64,000 nt of DNA from Acidobacteria subdivision 2 bacterium RH1 MAG20 (GCA_002197545.1 NFUO01000280.1:1-64000), one strand, 5' to 3'; positions 9,150 through 17,449 are shown, numbered from the stretch's first letter. The notes: a model not told the origin generated them from the letters alone. A program made the numbers and translations.

Positions 9150-10070
9150 ATGAACTCTGACGCCATCATTGAGTGTGTCCCAAACTTCTCCGAAGGCACG
9201 GACACAGCGAAGGTAAGCAAGATCGTCGCTGCGATGCAGGTCGAAGGGGTAAGCCTGCTTGACTGGTCGCTCGACACTGCTCACAACCGTTCGGTTGTCA
9301 CTATCGCAGGCCCACCTGCGGCGGTCATTGCAGCGGCAGTTAAATCCGTCGGCAAAGCGGCGGAGTTGATCGATCTCACCAAACAAAAGGGAGTACACCC
9401 ACGCATCGGCGCTGCTGATGTCGTTCCTTTTATCCCAGTCAGTGGAATCTCTCTGGCCGAGTGCGCGGTGCTGGCACGGCAGGCAGGTCTATTGATCTGG
9501 CGGACCTATGGCGTTCCTGTTTACTTTTACGGAGCCGCGGCTGCACGTCCCGACCGCGTCCAGCTTGAAGAGGTACGCAAAGGCCAGTTCGAAGGTCTTC
9601 GCGAAGCCACTCGACGCGATGCGTCCCGCTGCCCCGATGTTGGGGGTCCCGAACTCCACGAAACGGCTGGCGCCTCGGCAGTTGGCGCACGAAACTTCCT
9701 TATCGCTTACAACATCCATCTTCACCAGCCGGACATCGCTGCCGCGCGCGCCATTGCGCGAGACATCCGCGCCTCCAACGGCGGGCTGCATGGTGTGAAG
9801 GCTATCGGTGTTGTCGCCAATGGACGCGCGCAGGTCAGCATGAACATCACCGACTTCCGCGTGACGCCTATGCGGCATATTTATTCGACTATTCAGCATC
9901 TTGCGCAACGCCACGGCGTCCTCATCGACGATGCGGAACTCATCGGACTTCTTCCTCAGGAGGCCTATGAGCCTGATTCAGAGTGGGTACGCCAGATCAC
10001 CGGCTTCGATCCGGCGCTCAAAGTGATCGAGCGTCGACTGGAGCAGCCGCTCGCATGGCCTGCGGAGTGA
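9150..10070 (+). CDS. ftcD: Glutamate formimidoyltransferase
   Basis: Transfers the formimino group from N-formimino-L-glutamate to tetrahydrofolate in histidine degradation. The 306-residue protein covers the transferase domains only (no C-terminal cyclodeaminase), the usual bacterial short form. Hallmarks: IIECVPNFSEG at the N-terminus, DWSLDTAHNRSVVT, GVHPRIGAADVVPFIP, and FLIAYNIHL near residue 195. The ATG at 9150 is preferred over an in-frame GTG inside the previous gene at 9132. No other hut gene is nearby. Its stop is 30 bp before the metE riboswitch. Confidence 0.93.
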   Translation: MNSDAIIECVPNFSEGTDTAKVSKIVAAMQVEGVSLLDWSLDTAHNRSVVTIAGPPAAVIAAAVKSVGKAAELIDLTKQKGVHPRIGAADVVPFIPVSGISLAECAVLARQAGLLIWRTYGVPVYFYGAAAARPDRVQLEEVRKGQFEGLREATRRDASRCPDVGGPELHETAGASAVGARNFLIAYNIHLHQPDIAAARAIARDIRASNGGLHGVKAIGVVANGRAQVSMNITDFRVTPMRHIYSTIQHLAQRHGVLIDDAELIGLLPQEAYEPDSEWVRQITGFDPALKVIERRLEQPLAWPAE

Positions 10071-10085
10071 TGTAAAGTGAAAGTG

Positions 10086-10250
10086 TGCAGGTGCAAGACC
10101 TCGGTCTTGTTAAACGGGAAGCCGGTGAGATTCCGGCGCTGACTCGCAGCGGTGATGGGAACGAACAACGCACGGCCTCGGCCACGCACTGTTCTTGGAA
10201 AAGAATGGGAAGCGGCGTTCAGTAGGTAGCCCAAAGTCCGAAGACCGGCC
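10086..10250 (+). promoter_or_regulatory. Cobalamin (B12) riboswitch of metE
   Basis: The conserved B12-box series is readable: GGGAAGCCGGTGAGATTCCG (10116-10135), GCTGACTCGCAGCGGTGATG (10138-10157), GGGAA (10157 onward and again at 10207), and the closing CCAAAGTCCGAAGACCGGCC (10231-10250). P1 can form between CGGTC (10102-10106) and GACCG (10243-10247); an alternative hairpin AAGACC/GGTCTT (10095-10100/10103-10108) overlaps the 5' arm. It lies 167 bp before the metE start. Known logic: adenosylcobalamin binding shuts off metE when the B12-dependent synthase MetH can work. Confidence 0.93.
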
Positions 10251-10260
10251 CGCCGCCACC

Positions 10261-10294
10261 ACCGCGGAAGAGACCTATCGTCTCCCACCGCGGT
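10261..10294 (+). promoter_or_regulatory. Hairpin between B12 riboswitch and metE
   Basis: ACCGCGG (10261-10267) pairs with CCGCGGT (10288-10294), with an inner GAGAC/GTCTC stem. It begins ten bases after the aptamer and is the best candidate for part of the expression platform. It has no U-run, so a simple intrinsic terminator is unlikely; translational control or an anti-sequestor is possible. Confidence 0.5.
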
Positions 10295-10416
10295 TGCGCT
10301 GAGGACGCCGGTCTCGAGTATGGCCCGGCAGCCAATGTACCGTTGTCTCCGCTATGGCGGAAGCAATATTGCCTGCGCATGGGTGGTTCCTTCGTTTCAC
10401 CAGGAGAGGAACCCGA

Positions 10417-12699
10417 ATGTCATCGCCTTCACCATCTACTGCAAATCCATCCGCTGCAAATCTGGGATACCCCCGCATTGGCCGTCACCGTGAGTTGAAG
10501 TTCGCGCTCGAAGATTTCTGGCGCGGACGTCTTAGCGAAGACGCCTTGCTCGCCACAGCAAAGACCTTGAGACAGCGGAACTGGCAACTGCAAAAGGATG
10601 CCGGTCTCGACGTTATCCCCAGTAATGATTTTTCTTTCTACGATCAGGTGCTCGACACGCTGGTTCTCGTTGGCGCAACTCCGGCGCGCTTTGGTGCCGG
10701 ACCTGTTGCGCTCACTCGGTACTTCCAGATGGCCCGCAACAGCAACGAGCAGACGGCCATGGAGATGACCAAGTGGTTTGACACCAACTATCACTATCTT
10801 GTGCCTGAGTGGAGCGACGACCTCTCTTTCATCCCGGACTCGACCAAGCTCCTCGCAGAGTTTGCCGAAGCTAAGCAATTGGGTATCGTCACGAGGCCAG
10901 TTCTGATCGGCCCCATCACACTGCTGTTGTTGGGCAAAGCAGGCGATGGTATAGGTCCGCTCGATCTTCTGCCACGTCTTCTCAATGCCTATCGCAAAGT
11001 GCTCAGCGAACTTGCCGAGGCTGGAGCGGAGTGGGTGCAGATCGATGAGCCTGTTCTTGCTACGGATCTTCCTTTGGGCTATGCGGAGTCCTTTCGCACG
11101 GCCTATACGGAGTTTGCCAACATCCCGCTCAAGCTGATGTTGACGACGTACTTTGGCGCCCTTGGCGATAACCTTGACCTCGCTTGTTCGCTGGGTACAG
11201 CGGGCCTGCATATCGATGCGGTTCGGGCTCCTGGTCAGGTTGCTGGGGTTGTCGATCGATTGCAGCCGCAACAGGTACTCAGCCTTGGCTGCATCGATGG
11301 CCGCAATATCTGGATCGCCGATCTCGAAGCCTCGCATAAGGTGATCGCTTCTGTAGTTGCGAAGATAGGCGTGGAGCGATTGCAGCTTGCACCGTCCTGT
11401 TCGCTCTTGCATGTTCCTTACGACACAGCCGACGAGGGCAAGCTTGACCCGCGTGTCCTCAGTTGGCTCAGCTTCGCGCAGCAGAAGGTGGAAGAGCTTG
11501 TCCAGCTTGCGAAGGGGCCTGAGGCAGCGGCAGATGCTTTTGCCGACAATTGCAAGCGTCATCAGGACCGTATTGCTGCGGAGAGTAGCACGAACAAGTT
11601 AGTCCGCGAACGGCTGACCACGCTTACTGAAGGTGACTTCCGGCGCAAGTCTCCTTATTTCCATCGTGTAACCGTTCAAAGGCATGAACTCCGGTTACCA
11701 CTCCTGCCAACGACCACCATTGGCTCCTTTCCGCAGACGCAGGAGATTCGCAAGCAGCGAGCTGCGCGAAAGAACGGCACGATCTCTGAAGTTGAGTACA
11801 ACAATTTTCTAAAGCAGAAGACCGAGGAGTGTATACGTCAGCAGGAACAGATCGGGCTCGACGTTCTCGTGCATGGCGAGTTCGAGCGCAACGACATGGT
11901 CGAATACTTCGGTGAGCATCTCTCCGGCTTTGCCTTCACCTCGAACGGCTGGGTGCAGAGCTATGGCTCACGCTGCGTCAAGCCCCCCATCATCTATGGC
12001 GATGTCTTCCGCGCCGGCGCCATCACCGTCGAGTGGAGCAGCTATGCCAGTTCGCTGACCAAGCGGCCCATGAAAGGGATGCTTACCGGGCCAATCACCA
12101 TCCTGCAATGGTCGTTTGTCCGTAACGATATCCCTGAGCGGGACGTGGCCTGGCAGCTTGCTCTTGCGTTGCGCGAGGAGGTGCGCGACCTTGAGACTGC
12201 GGGTATTCGGATCATCCAGGTGGATGAGCCTGCGCTGCGCGAGGGGCTTCCACTGCGGCGGTCCGACTGGCCGGAGTATCTGGACTGGTCGGTCAAGGCG
12301 TTCCGGTTGACCACCTCAGGCGTCAACGATGGGACGCAGATCCATACGCACATGTGCTACTGCCAGTTCGAGGACATCCTGCCGTCGATCGCTGCGCTTG
12401 ATGCCGATGTCATCTCAATGGAGACGGCGCGCTCGCGCATGGAGATGCTTCATGCGTTCAAGCGGCAGGGTTATCCCAATGAGATTGGCCCGGGCATCTA
12501 TGACATCCACTCTCCGCGAGTTCCGGCGAAGGAAGAGATGGTGGGGTTGCTGCAACTTGCTCTTGACGTGCTTCGTCCGGAGCAGCTTTGGGTAAACCCT
12601 GACTGCGGCCTCAAGACCAGAGCATGGCCGGAGACAATTGAAGCGCTTACGAATCTCTGTGGAGCGGCAGCGGAGGTACGGGCCGGCCTTTCACAATAG
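10417..12699 (+). CDS. metE: Cobalamin-independent methionine synthase
   Basis: Transfers a methyl group from 5-methyltetrahydropteroyl-triglutamate to homocysteine without B12. The 760-residue protein has two barrel domains: an N-terminal substrate-binding half (LGYPRIGRHRELKFALEDFW) and a catalytic half beginning at LPLLPTTTIGSFPQT. Zinc ligands are His645 and Cys647 in HMCYCQF and the Cys of NPDCGLKTR near residue 730; ISMETARS and VDEPALREG are also conserved. ATG at 10417 has AGGAGAGG seven bases upstream. Control by the upstream B12 riboswitch implies that the organism can obtain or make cobalamin and has metH elsewhere. Confidence 0.97.
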   Translation: MSSPSPSTANPSAANLGYPRIGRHRELKFALEDFWRGRLSEDALLATAKTLRQRNWQLQKDAGLDVIPSNDFSFYDQVLDTLVLVGATPARFGAGPVALTRYFQMARNSNEQTAMEMTKWFDTNYHYLVPEWSDDLSFIPDSTKLLAEFAEAKQLGIVTRPVLIGPITLLLLGKAGDGIGPLDLLPRLLNAYRKVLSELAEAGAEWVQIDEPVLATDLPLGYAESFRTAYTEFANIPLKLMLTTYFGALGDNLDLACSLGTAGLHIDAVRAPGQVAGVVDRLQPQQVLSLGCIDGRNIWIADLEASHKVIASVVAKIGVERLQLAPSCSLLHVPYDTADEGKLDPRVLSWLSFAQQKVEELVQLAKGPEAAADAFADNCKRHQDRIAAESSTNKLVRERLTTLTEGDFRRKSPYFHRVTVQRHELRLPLLPTTTIGSFPQTQEIRKQRAARKNGTISEVEYNNFLKQKTEECIRQQEQIGLDVLVHGEFERNDMVEYFGEHLSGFAFTSNGWVQSYGSRCVKPPIIYGDVFRAGAITVEWSSYASSLTKRPMKGMLTGPITILQWSFVRNDIPERDVAWQLALALREEVRDLETAGIRIIQVDEPALREGLPLRRSDWPEYLDWSVKAFRLTTSGVNDGTQIHTHMCYCQFEDILPSIAALDADVISMETARSRMEMLHAFKRQGYPNEIGPGIYDIHSPRVPAKEEMVGLLQLALDVLRPEQLWVNPDCGLKTRAWPETIEALTNLCGAAAEVRAGLSQ

Positions 12700-12709
12700 G
12701 GGGGCCGTG

Positions 12710-12743
12710 ACATCGAGGTTCGGATATTTGCCGGCCTCGATGT
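12710..12743 (+). terminator. Possible hairpin 3' of metE
   Basis: ACATCGAGG (12710-12718) and CCTCGATGT (12735-12743) form a 9-bp stem, with an inner CGG/CCG pairing, 11 bp after the metE stop. No T-run follows, so it may be an mRNA-stabilising or Rho-associated structure rather than an intrinsic terminator. Confidence 0.35.
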
Positions 12744-12872
12744 TGCGGAAGCTGTCTGTTTTGAAGACTTGACGCAACCTTCTTCCGCTGGGTACGTCCA
12801 AGGTGGGAGCCACTCCTGCTTGCTTCTCGCGGTGTTTCACGGAAGAATAGAAGGATTGGGCTGTAGAGTCTC

Positions 12873-13841
12873 ATGGCCAAGGAGTTTTCATTGCGCATTC
12901 AGTACCGTCATTTGCTTCCCATCGTTGTGCTCGCCCTCTCCGCTACGCTGTCTCAGGCGGCGGAGCTTTCGAGCGACGGCAAGGCAGCGATTCCCAAAGA
13001 TGTTCAGCAGCTCATCGTCGTGGACTACCGCGCCATGCAGAACTCTACCGCAGCGATGGACCTGAAGGAGCGTGTTCTTCCGCCCGAGCTGAAGCGGCTG
13101 GAGACGGCGCTGAAGAACGCCAAGCTCAATGTCGATAAAGAATGTGACGTACTCGCCTTCGCCTCTTTTAAGGACTCGAGCGCGCAGGGAAGCAGAACCA
13201 TCGGCATCGCTCAGGGACAGTTTCAGACGCAGTTCATCATGGCCGGTTTTGCCAAGAGCAAGACAAAACCTATCATCGTTCGCAACAACAGCATCTATCC
13301 CATGGGTTCGGCGGGGATGAGCGTTGTCTTTCTTAACCAGACCACGATGGTCTTTGGTGACCGGTCCGCAGTCAAAGCCGCGCTCGACGCCCGCGACGGG
13401 ATTGCTCCTAATTTTCTGTCGAACGGCGAGATGGTCAACGACATGGGCTCGGTGGATCAGCACGCCATATGGAGCCTGCTCGATGCCAAGGGCACGCAGA
13501 CCATGATGAAGAGTGTTCTCGGCGATGCCGCCCAGTTGACCGACTACGACACCGTCCGCAATCGGATGAAGAGTTCGCGCTACACCATGGACTTCGACAA
13601 TGGCGTCAAGTTCGACCTGGCCGTGGTCATGTCCGACACGATGACCGCTGCCACCTGCGCCACCCTGATGAAAGGCATGGTCATCATGAAGAAGACGTCG
13701 GCAACGTCGCTGGAAAAGACGGCGCTTGATCGGACTACGATCGATTCCAATTCGGGAACGCTGACGGTGGACTATTCTTCATCAGATAGTGAGTTTGCCA
13801 GCCTGCTGACTTCGCCGCTCTTTCAGTCCGTGGTCAAGTAA
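12873..13841 (+). CDS. Exported protein of unknown function, 322 aa
   Basis: Not recognised. The N-terminus has a basic stretch and hydrophobic core (RHLLPIVVLALSATLSQAAE), a likely signal peptide cut after QAA. The mature protein mixes short helices and strands, with one Cys in KECDVLAFASF and one in ATCATLMKG. It has the look of Acidobacteria-specific periplasmic proteins, with no catalytic motif. ATG at 12873 lacks a close Shine-Dalgarno. It is followed by 400 bp without genes and a strong terminator. Confidence 0.65.
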   Translation: MAKEFSLRIQYRHLLPIVVLALSATLSQAAELSSDGKAAIPKDVQQLIVVDYRAMQNSTAAMDLKERVLPPELKRLETALKNAKLNVDKECDVLAFASFKDSSAQGSRTIGIAQGQFQTQFIMAGFAKSKTKPIIVRNNSIYPMGSAGMSVVFLNQTTMVFGDRSAVKAALDARDGIAPNFLSNGEMVNDMGSVDQHAIWSLLDAKGTQTMMKSVLGDAAQLTDYDTVRNRMKSSRYTMDFDNGVKFDLAVVMSDTMTAATCATLMKGMVIMKKTSATSLEKTALDRTTIDSNSGTLTVDYSSSDSEFASLLTSPLFQSVVK

Positions 13842-13983
13842 CCCGAATCATCGATGTTGCTCCTGTTGTGGATACCCCCCTCCCCCCGGGTATTCTGCAA
13901 AGTATCTGGATTCAATAGTTTAGGAAAGCATGGATCATGTAAAGTCTTCATTCCAGATGATTTATAGGTAAAGTCTTGTTTTC
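13842..13983. other. Non-coding spacer with a 10-bp direct repeat
   Basis: First part of a 403-bp gene-free stretch. GTAAAGTCTT occurs twice (13939-13948 and 13968-13977, 29 bp apart), and a C-rich run is flanked by ATACCC/GGGTAT (13872-13877/13888-13893). Neither is tied to a known site. No convincing reading frame. Confidence 0.4.
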
Positions 13984-14025
13984 AAAAGAGTTAGGCCCAG
14001 CGGCAGCGCTGGGCCTAACTCTTTT
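13984..14025. terminator. Strong bidirectional terminator, 19-bp stem
   Basis: Perfect inverted repeat: AAAAGAGTTAGGCCCAGCG (13984-14002) with its exact complement (14007-14025), and a 4-nt loop. The A-run on the left and T-run on the right make it symmetrical, so it can act in either direction. It lies 142 bp after the secreted-protein gene and insulates the MarR unit that follows. Confidence 0.9.
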
Positions 14026-14212
14026 GCTTCTACTATTTTTATTCTAGCGAATGGGGACAATCTAAACGGCATTTTTTTCGGAACCATTTATTTAGATGTA
14101 AGTATATGTATTGATTTGGTTTATTGGTTTTGTCCAGATTTGAGAGGACGGTTGAGGGCTTGACAAATTTTTAGGGGTCCTCTGCGAAGGACTTTGTCTT
14201 CGTCTGAATCTT

Positions 14213-14245
14213 TATCTTGATGACAAGCATCTTTATATCAAGATA
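14213..14245. promoter_or_regulatory. Operator-like inverted repeat over the marR start
   Basis: TATCTTGAT (14213-14221) and ATCAAGATA (14237-14245) are exact reverse complements separated by 15 bp. The right arm ends on the A of the ATG start codon of the MarR gene. The sequence style (ATCTTGA half-sites) suits a MarR dimer, and the position predicts autorepression. An overlapping direct repeat ATCTTTAT is also present. Binding is inference. Confidence 0.6.
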
Positions 14246-14715
14246 TGTCTGAACTGAAAAAACTCGAAAAGGAAGCCGACACCAGCGGCGTTCATCTCTG
14301 GCTGGTCCTTTGGAAGGCGGCTCGTTCGCTGGAAGCCCATGCCATGCGGAATATCAGCGGGTTCGGGATGGGGCAGAGCGATTTTGGCGTTCTGGAGGCC
14401 CTGCTTCATCGGGGGCCACTGAGCGTCAAGCAAATCGGAGCCAAGGTACTGTTGACCAGCGGTTCCATGACGGCGGCTGTCGACAGGCTGGAATCACGTG
14501 GCCTGGTGATGCGGCGAGATGCCGCGGAAGACCGCCGGTCGCGCATGATTCACCTGACGGATGCGGGCAGGGAGTTGATCGAGAGAGTATTTGCCGAACA
14601 TCGCGAGGCAATGGAAGAGGCAGTGGCCGGGTTTCCGCTTGAGGAGCGAGCGGCCCTAATCGAATCGCTACGGCGGTTAGGGCGGGCGGCAGAGGACAAG
14701 TTTTCAGGTAAGTGA
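14245..14715 (+). CDS. MarR-family transcriptional regulator
   Basis: A 156-residue winged-helix repressor. The recognition region is SVKQIGAKVLLTSGSMTAAV followed by DRLESRGLVMRRDAAEDRRS, the typical MarR helix-turn-helix and wing with the conserved DxRxx motif. No conspicuous redox Cys is present, so a phenolic or quinone-like ligand, or another effector, is more likely than thiol sensing. It precedes pirin (38-bp gap) and a YceI gene, a common MarR-controlled set, and a palindrome covers its own start codon, pointing to autoregulation. Confidence 0.93.
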   Translation: MSELKKLEKEADTSGVHLWLVLWKAARSLEAHAMRNISGFGMGQSDFGVLEALLHRGPLSVKQIGAKVLLTSGSMTAAVDRLESRGLVMRRDAAEDRRSRMIHLTDAGRELIERVFAEHREAMEEAVAGFPLEERAALIESLRRLGRAAEDKFSGK

Positions 14716-14752
14716 AGGGAAGGGCGTTGAAGGACGCCGGAAGGAGTAGGCC

Positions 14753-15622
14753 ATGGCAGAGCAGAAGAAGGTGTTGGGCGTGTACGGACCGGGATCGAAT
14801 CACTGGGTTGGCGACGGCTTTCCGGTGAGGAACCTGTTTCCGTCGAATGGTCTTGAAGCGGAGGTCAATCCGTTCCTGATGCTCGATTATGCAGGACCGA
14901 GTTTGTTCAAACCGTCGGGCAAGACTCCGGGTGTGGGGCAGCATCCGCACCGTGGTTTCGAGACGGTCACGATTGCATATCAGGGTTCGGTAGAGCATCG
15001 GGATTCAGCGGGGAACTCAGGTGTGATCTATCCCGGAGACGTGCAGTGGATGACGGCGGCTTCGGGTGTGGTGCATGAAGAGATGCACGAGAAAGAATTT
15101 GCGCGTAAGGGCGGCATCTTTGAGATGGTCCAACTCTGGGTCAACCTGCCCAAGGCGGAGAAGATGTCGAAGCCTCGCTATCAGGCGATTACGAAGGAGC
15201 AGATTCCGATTGTTGAGTTTGGGTCGGGCGGGCATGCCCGTGTGATCGCCGGAGAATTGAATGGGACCAGAGGGGCAGCACGCACGGTCACTCCGATTAA
15301 CCTGTTCGACGTGGTTCTGAAGGCCGGGGAGCGGGTTGAGATTCCTTTGCCGGAGGGACACAACGTGGCGGTTGTACTGAGAAAGGGAGATGTTTCCATC
15401 AATGGGCCGCACTCGCTGATGGGCGAAGCTCGGATTGCGGCATTGAGCGCATCGGGAAGCAGCGTTCTGATCGAAGCGAAAGAAGATTCCACGCTGCTGG
15501 TGCTGAGTGGAGAGCCAATTCGTGAGCCTGTGGCAAGCTATGGGCCGTTCGTGATGAACACTCGCGAAGAGCTGGTGCAGGCCATGGGGGACTATAAGGC
15601 GGGCAAGATGGGGCAGTTGTAA
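14753..15622 (+). CDS. Pirin-family bicupin protein
   Basis: A 289-residue bicupin. The metal-binding N-terminal cupin is intact: HPHRGFETVTIAYQGSVEHRD near residues 64-84, then GDVQWMTAASGVVHEEM, supplying the His and Glu ligands for iron. Bacterial pirins act as quercetin dioxygenases or redox-responsive binding proteins; the precise role is unknown. ATG at 14753, with AAGGAG about 6 bp upstream. Downstream of marR on the same strand and upstream of yceI, so probably one operon. Confidence 0.92.
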   Translation: MAEQKKVLGVYGPGSNHWVGDGFPVRNLFPSNGLEAEVNPFLMLDYAGPSLFKPSGKTPGVGQHPHRGFETVTIAYQGSVEHRDSAGNSGVIYPGDVQWMTAASGVVHEEMHEKEFARKGGIFEMVQLWVNLPKAEKMSKPRYQAITKEQIPIVEFGSGGHARVIAGELNGTRGAARTVTPINLFDVVLKAGERVEIPLPEGHNVAVVLRKGDVSINGPHSLMGEARIAALSASGSSVLIEAKEDSTLLVLSGEPIREPVASYGPFVMNTREELVQAMGDYKAGKMGQL

Positions 15623-15706
15623 TAAAGCTGCCTCTTTACCGAATCGCAACAGCCTGAACGTAGAACAAGTTTATGAAACACCAAATTGATACAGGAGATA
15701 GGACTC

Positions 15707-16246
15707 ATGAAAACTGTTTATGAAATAGACCCGGCCCATTCAAGCGCGCAATTTACGATTCGCCATTTGATGATCTCCAACGTGCGCGGCGACTTCAGGA
15801 GCGTCAAAGGCACGGTTGTGTATGATCCGGCGAACCTTGCGGATACGAGCATTCAAGCGGAGATCGATGTCAACTCGCTGAACACTCGCGATGAGAAGCG
15901 CGATGCCCATGTGAAGAGCGCGGATTTTTTCGACGCTGAAAAATTTCCGTCGATTGTCTTCAAGAGCAGCAAGGTGGAGCCGGCAGGCGATGGCGAGTTG
16001 AAGATCACTGGTGGTCTTACGATCGTGGGCGTGACGAAGGAAGTCGTTCTGAAGGTAGAAGCGCCATCAGAAGAGACCAAGGACCCCTGGGGCAACGTGA
16101 GGATTGGAGCTTCGGGCTCTACCAAGATCAAGCGCAGCGATTTTGGACTGACATGGAACGCGGTACTTGAAACCGGCGGCGTCATGCTGGGCGACGATAT
16201 CAAGATCGAACTGGACCTCGAACTGGTAAAGGCGAAGAGCGCTTAG
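15707..16246 (+). CDS. YceI-family lipid-binding protein (cytoplasmic form)
   Basis: A 179-residue YceI-fold protein. These eight-stranded barrels bind long isoprenoids such as octaprenyl chains. Typical sequence: YEIDPAHSSAQFTIRHLMIS at the start, NVRGDFRSVKGTVVYDPANL, DVNSLNTRDEKRDAHVKSAD, and the KITGGLTIVGVTKEV strand. Unlike E. coli YceI it has no signal peptide from the ATG at 15707, which has AGGAG 10 bases upstream. The in-frame Met 21 bp earlier lacks a Shine-Dalgarno. Last gene of the marR-pirin-yceI set. Confidence 0.92.
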   Translation: MKTVYEIDPAHSSAQFTIRHLMISNVRGDFRSVKGTVVYDPANLADTSIQAEIDVNSLNTRDEKRDAHVKSADFFDAEKFPSIVFKSSKVEPAGDGELKITGGLTIVGVTKEVVLKVEAPSEETKDPWGNVRIGASGSTKIKRSDFGLTWNAVLETGGVMLGDDIKIELDLELVKAKSA

Positions 16247-16312
16247 GAACAGGCTTTGTGTGCTTTCCTAGAGCTTTTTCACTGGCATAGATCTTCCCGG
16301 TGAAATGAAAGG

Positions 16313-16381
16313 CAAATACAAGGGTCTCACCACTGCGCAGCGCACGATGAAACTGTGCGCTGCTCCGGTCGAGATGACGCG
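16313..16381. repeat. Dispersed intergenic repeat A, copy 1
   Basis: About 69 bp that match a second copy at 48370-48439: both share GGGTCTC, a CGCAGCG block, TGAAACTGT and CGGTCGAGATGACG in the same order and spacing. In this copy GCAGCGCAC (16337-16345) and GTGCGCTGC (16355-16363) form a perfect 9-bp hairpin. It lies in the 157-bp convergent spacer between yceI and the cheX-like gene. A mobile or REP-like repeat family is inferred. Confidence 0.6.
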
Positions 16382-16403
16382 CTCTCTTGTCCTCCCGGAA
16401 ACA

Positions 16404-16874
16404 TTAAAACGCCAGCATGATGCCGAAGACGTTGCCCTGGAAGGAGTAGGTGCGGCTGAATTTTGTGCCGAACTTGCCTTCCAGGCCAGCGAGGCCTTCT
16501 CGGGTAACGGCGGGAACGGAGATGAGGCAGGAGGCCTGCGGGTGTTCGAGCTTGCTCTTCCATCCTCCGGCGATCATGTTGCAAAGCTCGCCGATGGCGT
16601 CGTCGACCATGGGATCGCAGGGCTCTGAGGACGCGGTTCCCAGGAGGGCTTCGGCGGTGATGGCGGCGGTGGCCGGACTGGCGTACAAGATGCATTCGCC
16701 GGAGACGGCGCCGGTGAATTGAATGCGGGCGACAATCCTCCCGTCGACGATGCTGACGTCTCCGTCCATCGGGTCGCAGCTTCGTTCGAGCATCATCTCG
16801 AAGACCTCGGAGACGGCGGAGTCGAGACGGTTGACGATTTCGTTCTGCGGGGTTGGGGTTCCGGTTGCCAGCAT
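16404..16874 (-). CDS. CheX-like chemotaxis phosphatase
   Basis: A 156-residue CheC/CheX-fold protein. The region DDAIGELCNMIAGGWKSKLE near residues 90-109 carries the ExxN active-site pattern (Glu-Leu-Cys-Asn) by which CheC/CheX/FliY dephosphorylate CheY-P. ATG at 16874, with AGAGGA upstream. The CheY-like receiver gene lies 48 bp upstream on the same strand, so phosphatase and probable substrate form one operon, divergent from the flagellar genes. Confidence 0.85.
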   Translation of the reverse strand: MLATGTPTPQNEIVNRLDSAVSEVFEMMLERSCDPMDGDVSIVDGRIVARIQFTGAVSGECILYASPATAAITAEALLGTASSEPCDPMVDDAIGELCNMIAGGWKSKLEHPQASCLISVPAVTREGLAGLEGKFGTKFSRTYSFQGNVFGIMLAF

Positions 16875-16922
16875 GGGTCCTCTTTAGGGTTTGGAAATTG
16901 GGTTCAGCAGCGATGACTGACG

Positions 16923-17312
16923 CTAGGCAGCTCGCAGCAATGGCATAACGCGCGCCTTGACCTGCTCGGCGGTGAAGGGCTTACAAATGTAGCCCTGCGC
17001 TCCCGCGGAGATGGCTCGGAGGACCAGCGGCTCGCTGCCCTCGGTCGTAATCATGACGACGGGCACACCTAGGGCGAGCTTCTCGTCGCGGCGCTGCTCC
17101 AGAAACTGCAGACCGTCCATGACGGGCATATTGATGTCGCTGAGAATCAAGGCCAGCGGGCTGGGCTTGCCGCTGTCATCGCGCAGGGCTTGAAGAGCCT
17201 CTTCGCCGTTGGAGGCCTGTAAGACTTCAGTGAGTTCGAGGCCGGCCTGACGGAGCGCCCTCTCGATCACCTTCCTCATCACTGCCGAATCATCAATAAT
17301 CAGAGCTCGCAA
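16923..17312 (-). CDS. CheY-like single-domain response regulator
   Basis: A 129-residue receiver domain without an output domain. Acidic pocket Asp7-Asp8, phospho-acceptor Asp in LILSDINMPVMDGLQF (near residue 58), Thr/Ser in VVMITTEG and the conserved Lys of YICKPF are all present. The start is TTG at 17312, with a strong GGAGGGTGGG just before it. The ORF sits upstream of the CheX-like gene and back to back with flgF, so a role in motility signalling is the natural reading. Confidence 0.92.
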   Translation of the reverse strand: MRALIIDDSAVMRKVIERALRQAGLELTEVLQASNGEEALQALRDDSGKPSPLALILSDINMPVMDGLQFLEQRRDEKLALGVPVVMITTEGSEPLVLRAISAGAQGYICKPFTAEQVKARVMPLLRAA

Positions 17313-17449
17313 CCCACCCTCCGGTAGTACATCCTGGTCTGTACTCTGTATCGGCTGAGCGTGCGGAAGCTTGAGGGGTGGTTGGCGTTCTTAATTTTTT
17401 CTAACCCTGTCGGCTCGTACTTCGGCCACTTACCTGCAATAGCACGGGC

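Noticed and set aside
13872..13893. C-rich run flanked by ATACCC/GGGTAT as a terminator
   Set aside because: Short arms and no T-run; the real terminator is the 19-bp stem at 13984.
17424..17437. Sigma-54-like GGCCAC-N5-TGCA before flgF
   Set aside because: GG/GC spacing fits but transcription would start at the ATG itself and several consensus bases are missing.
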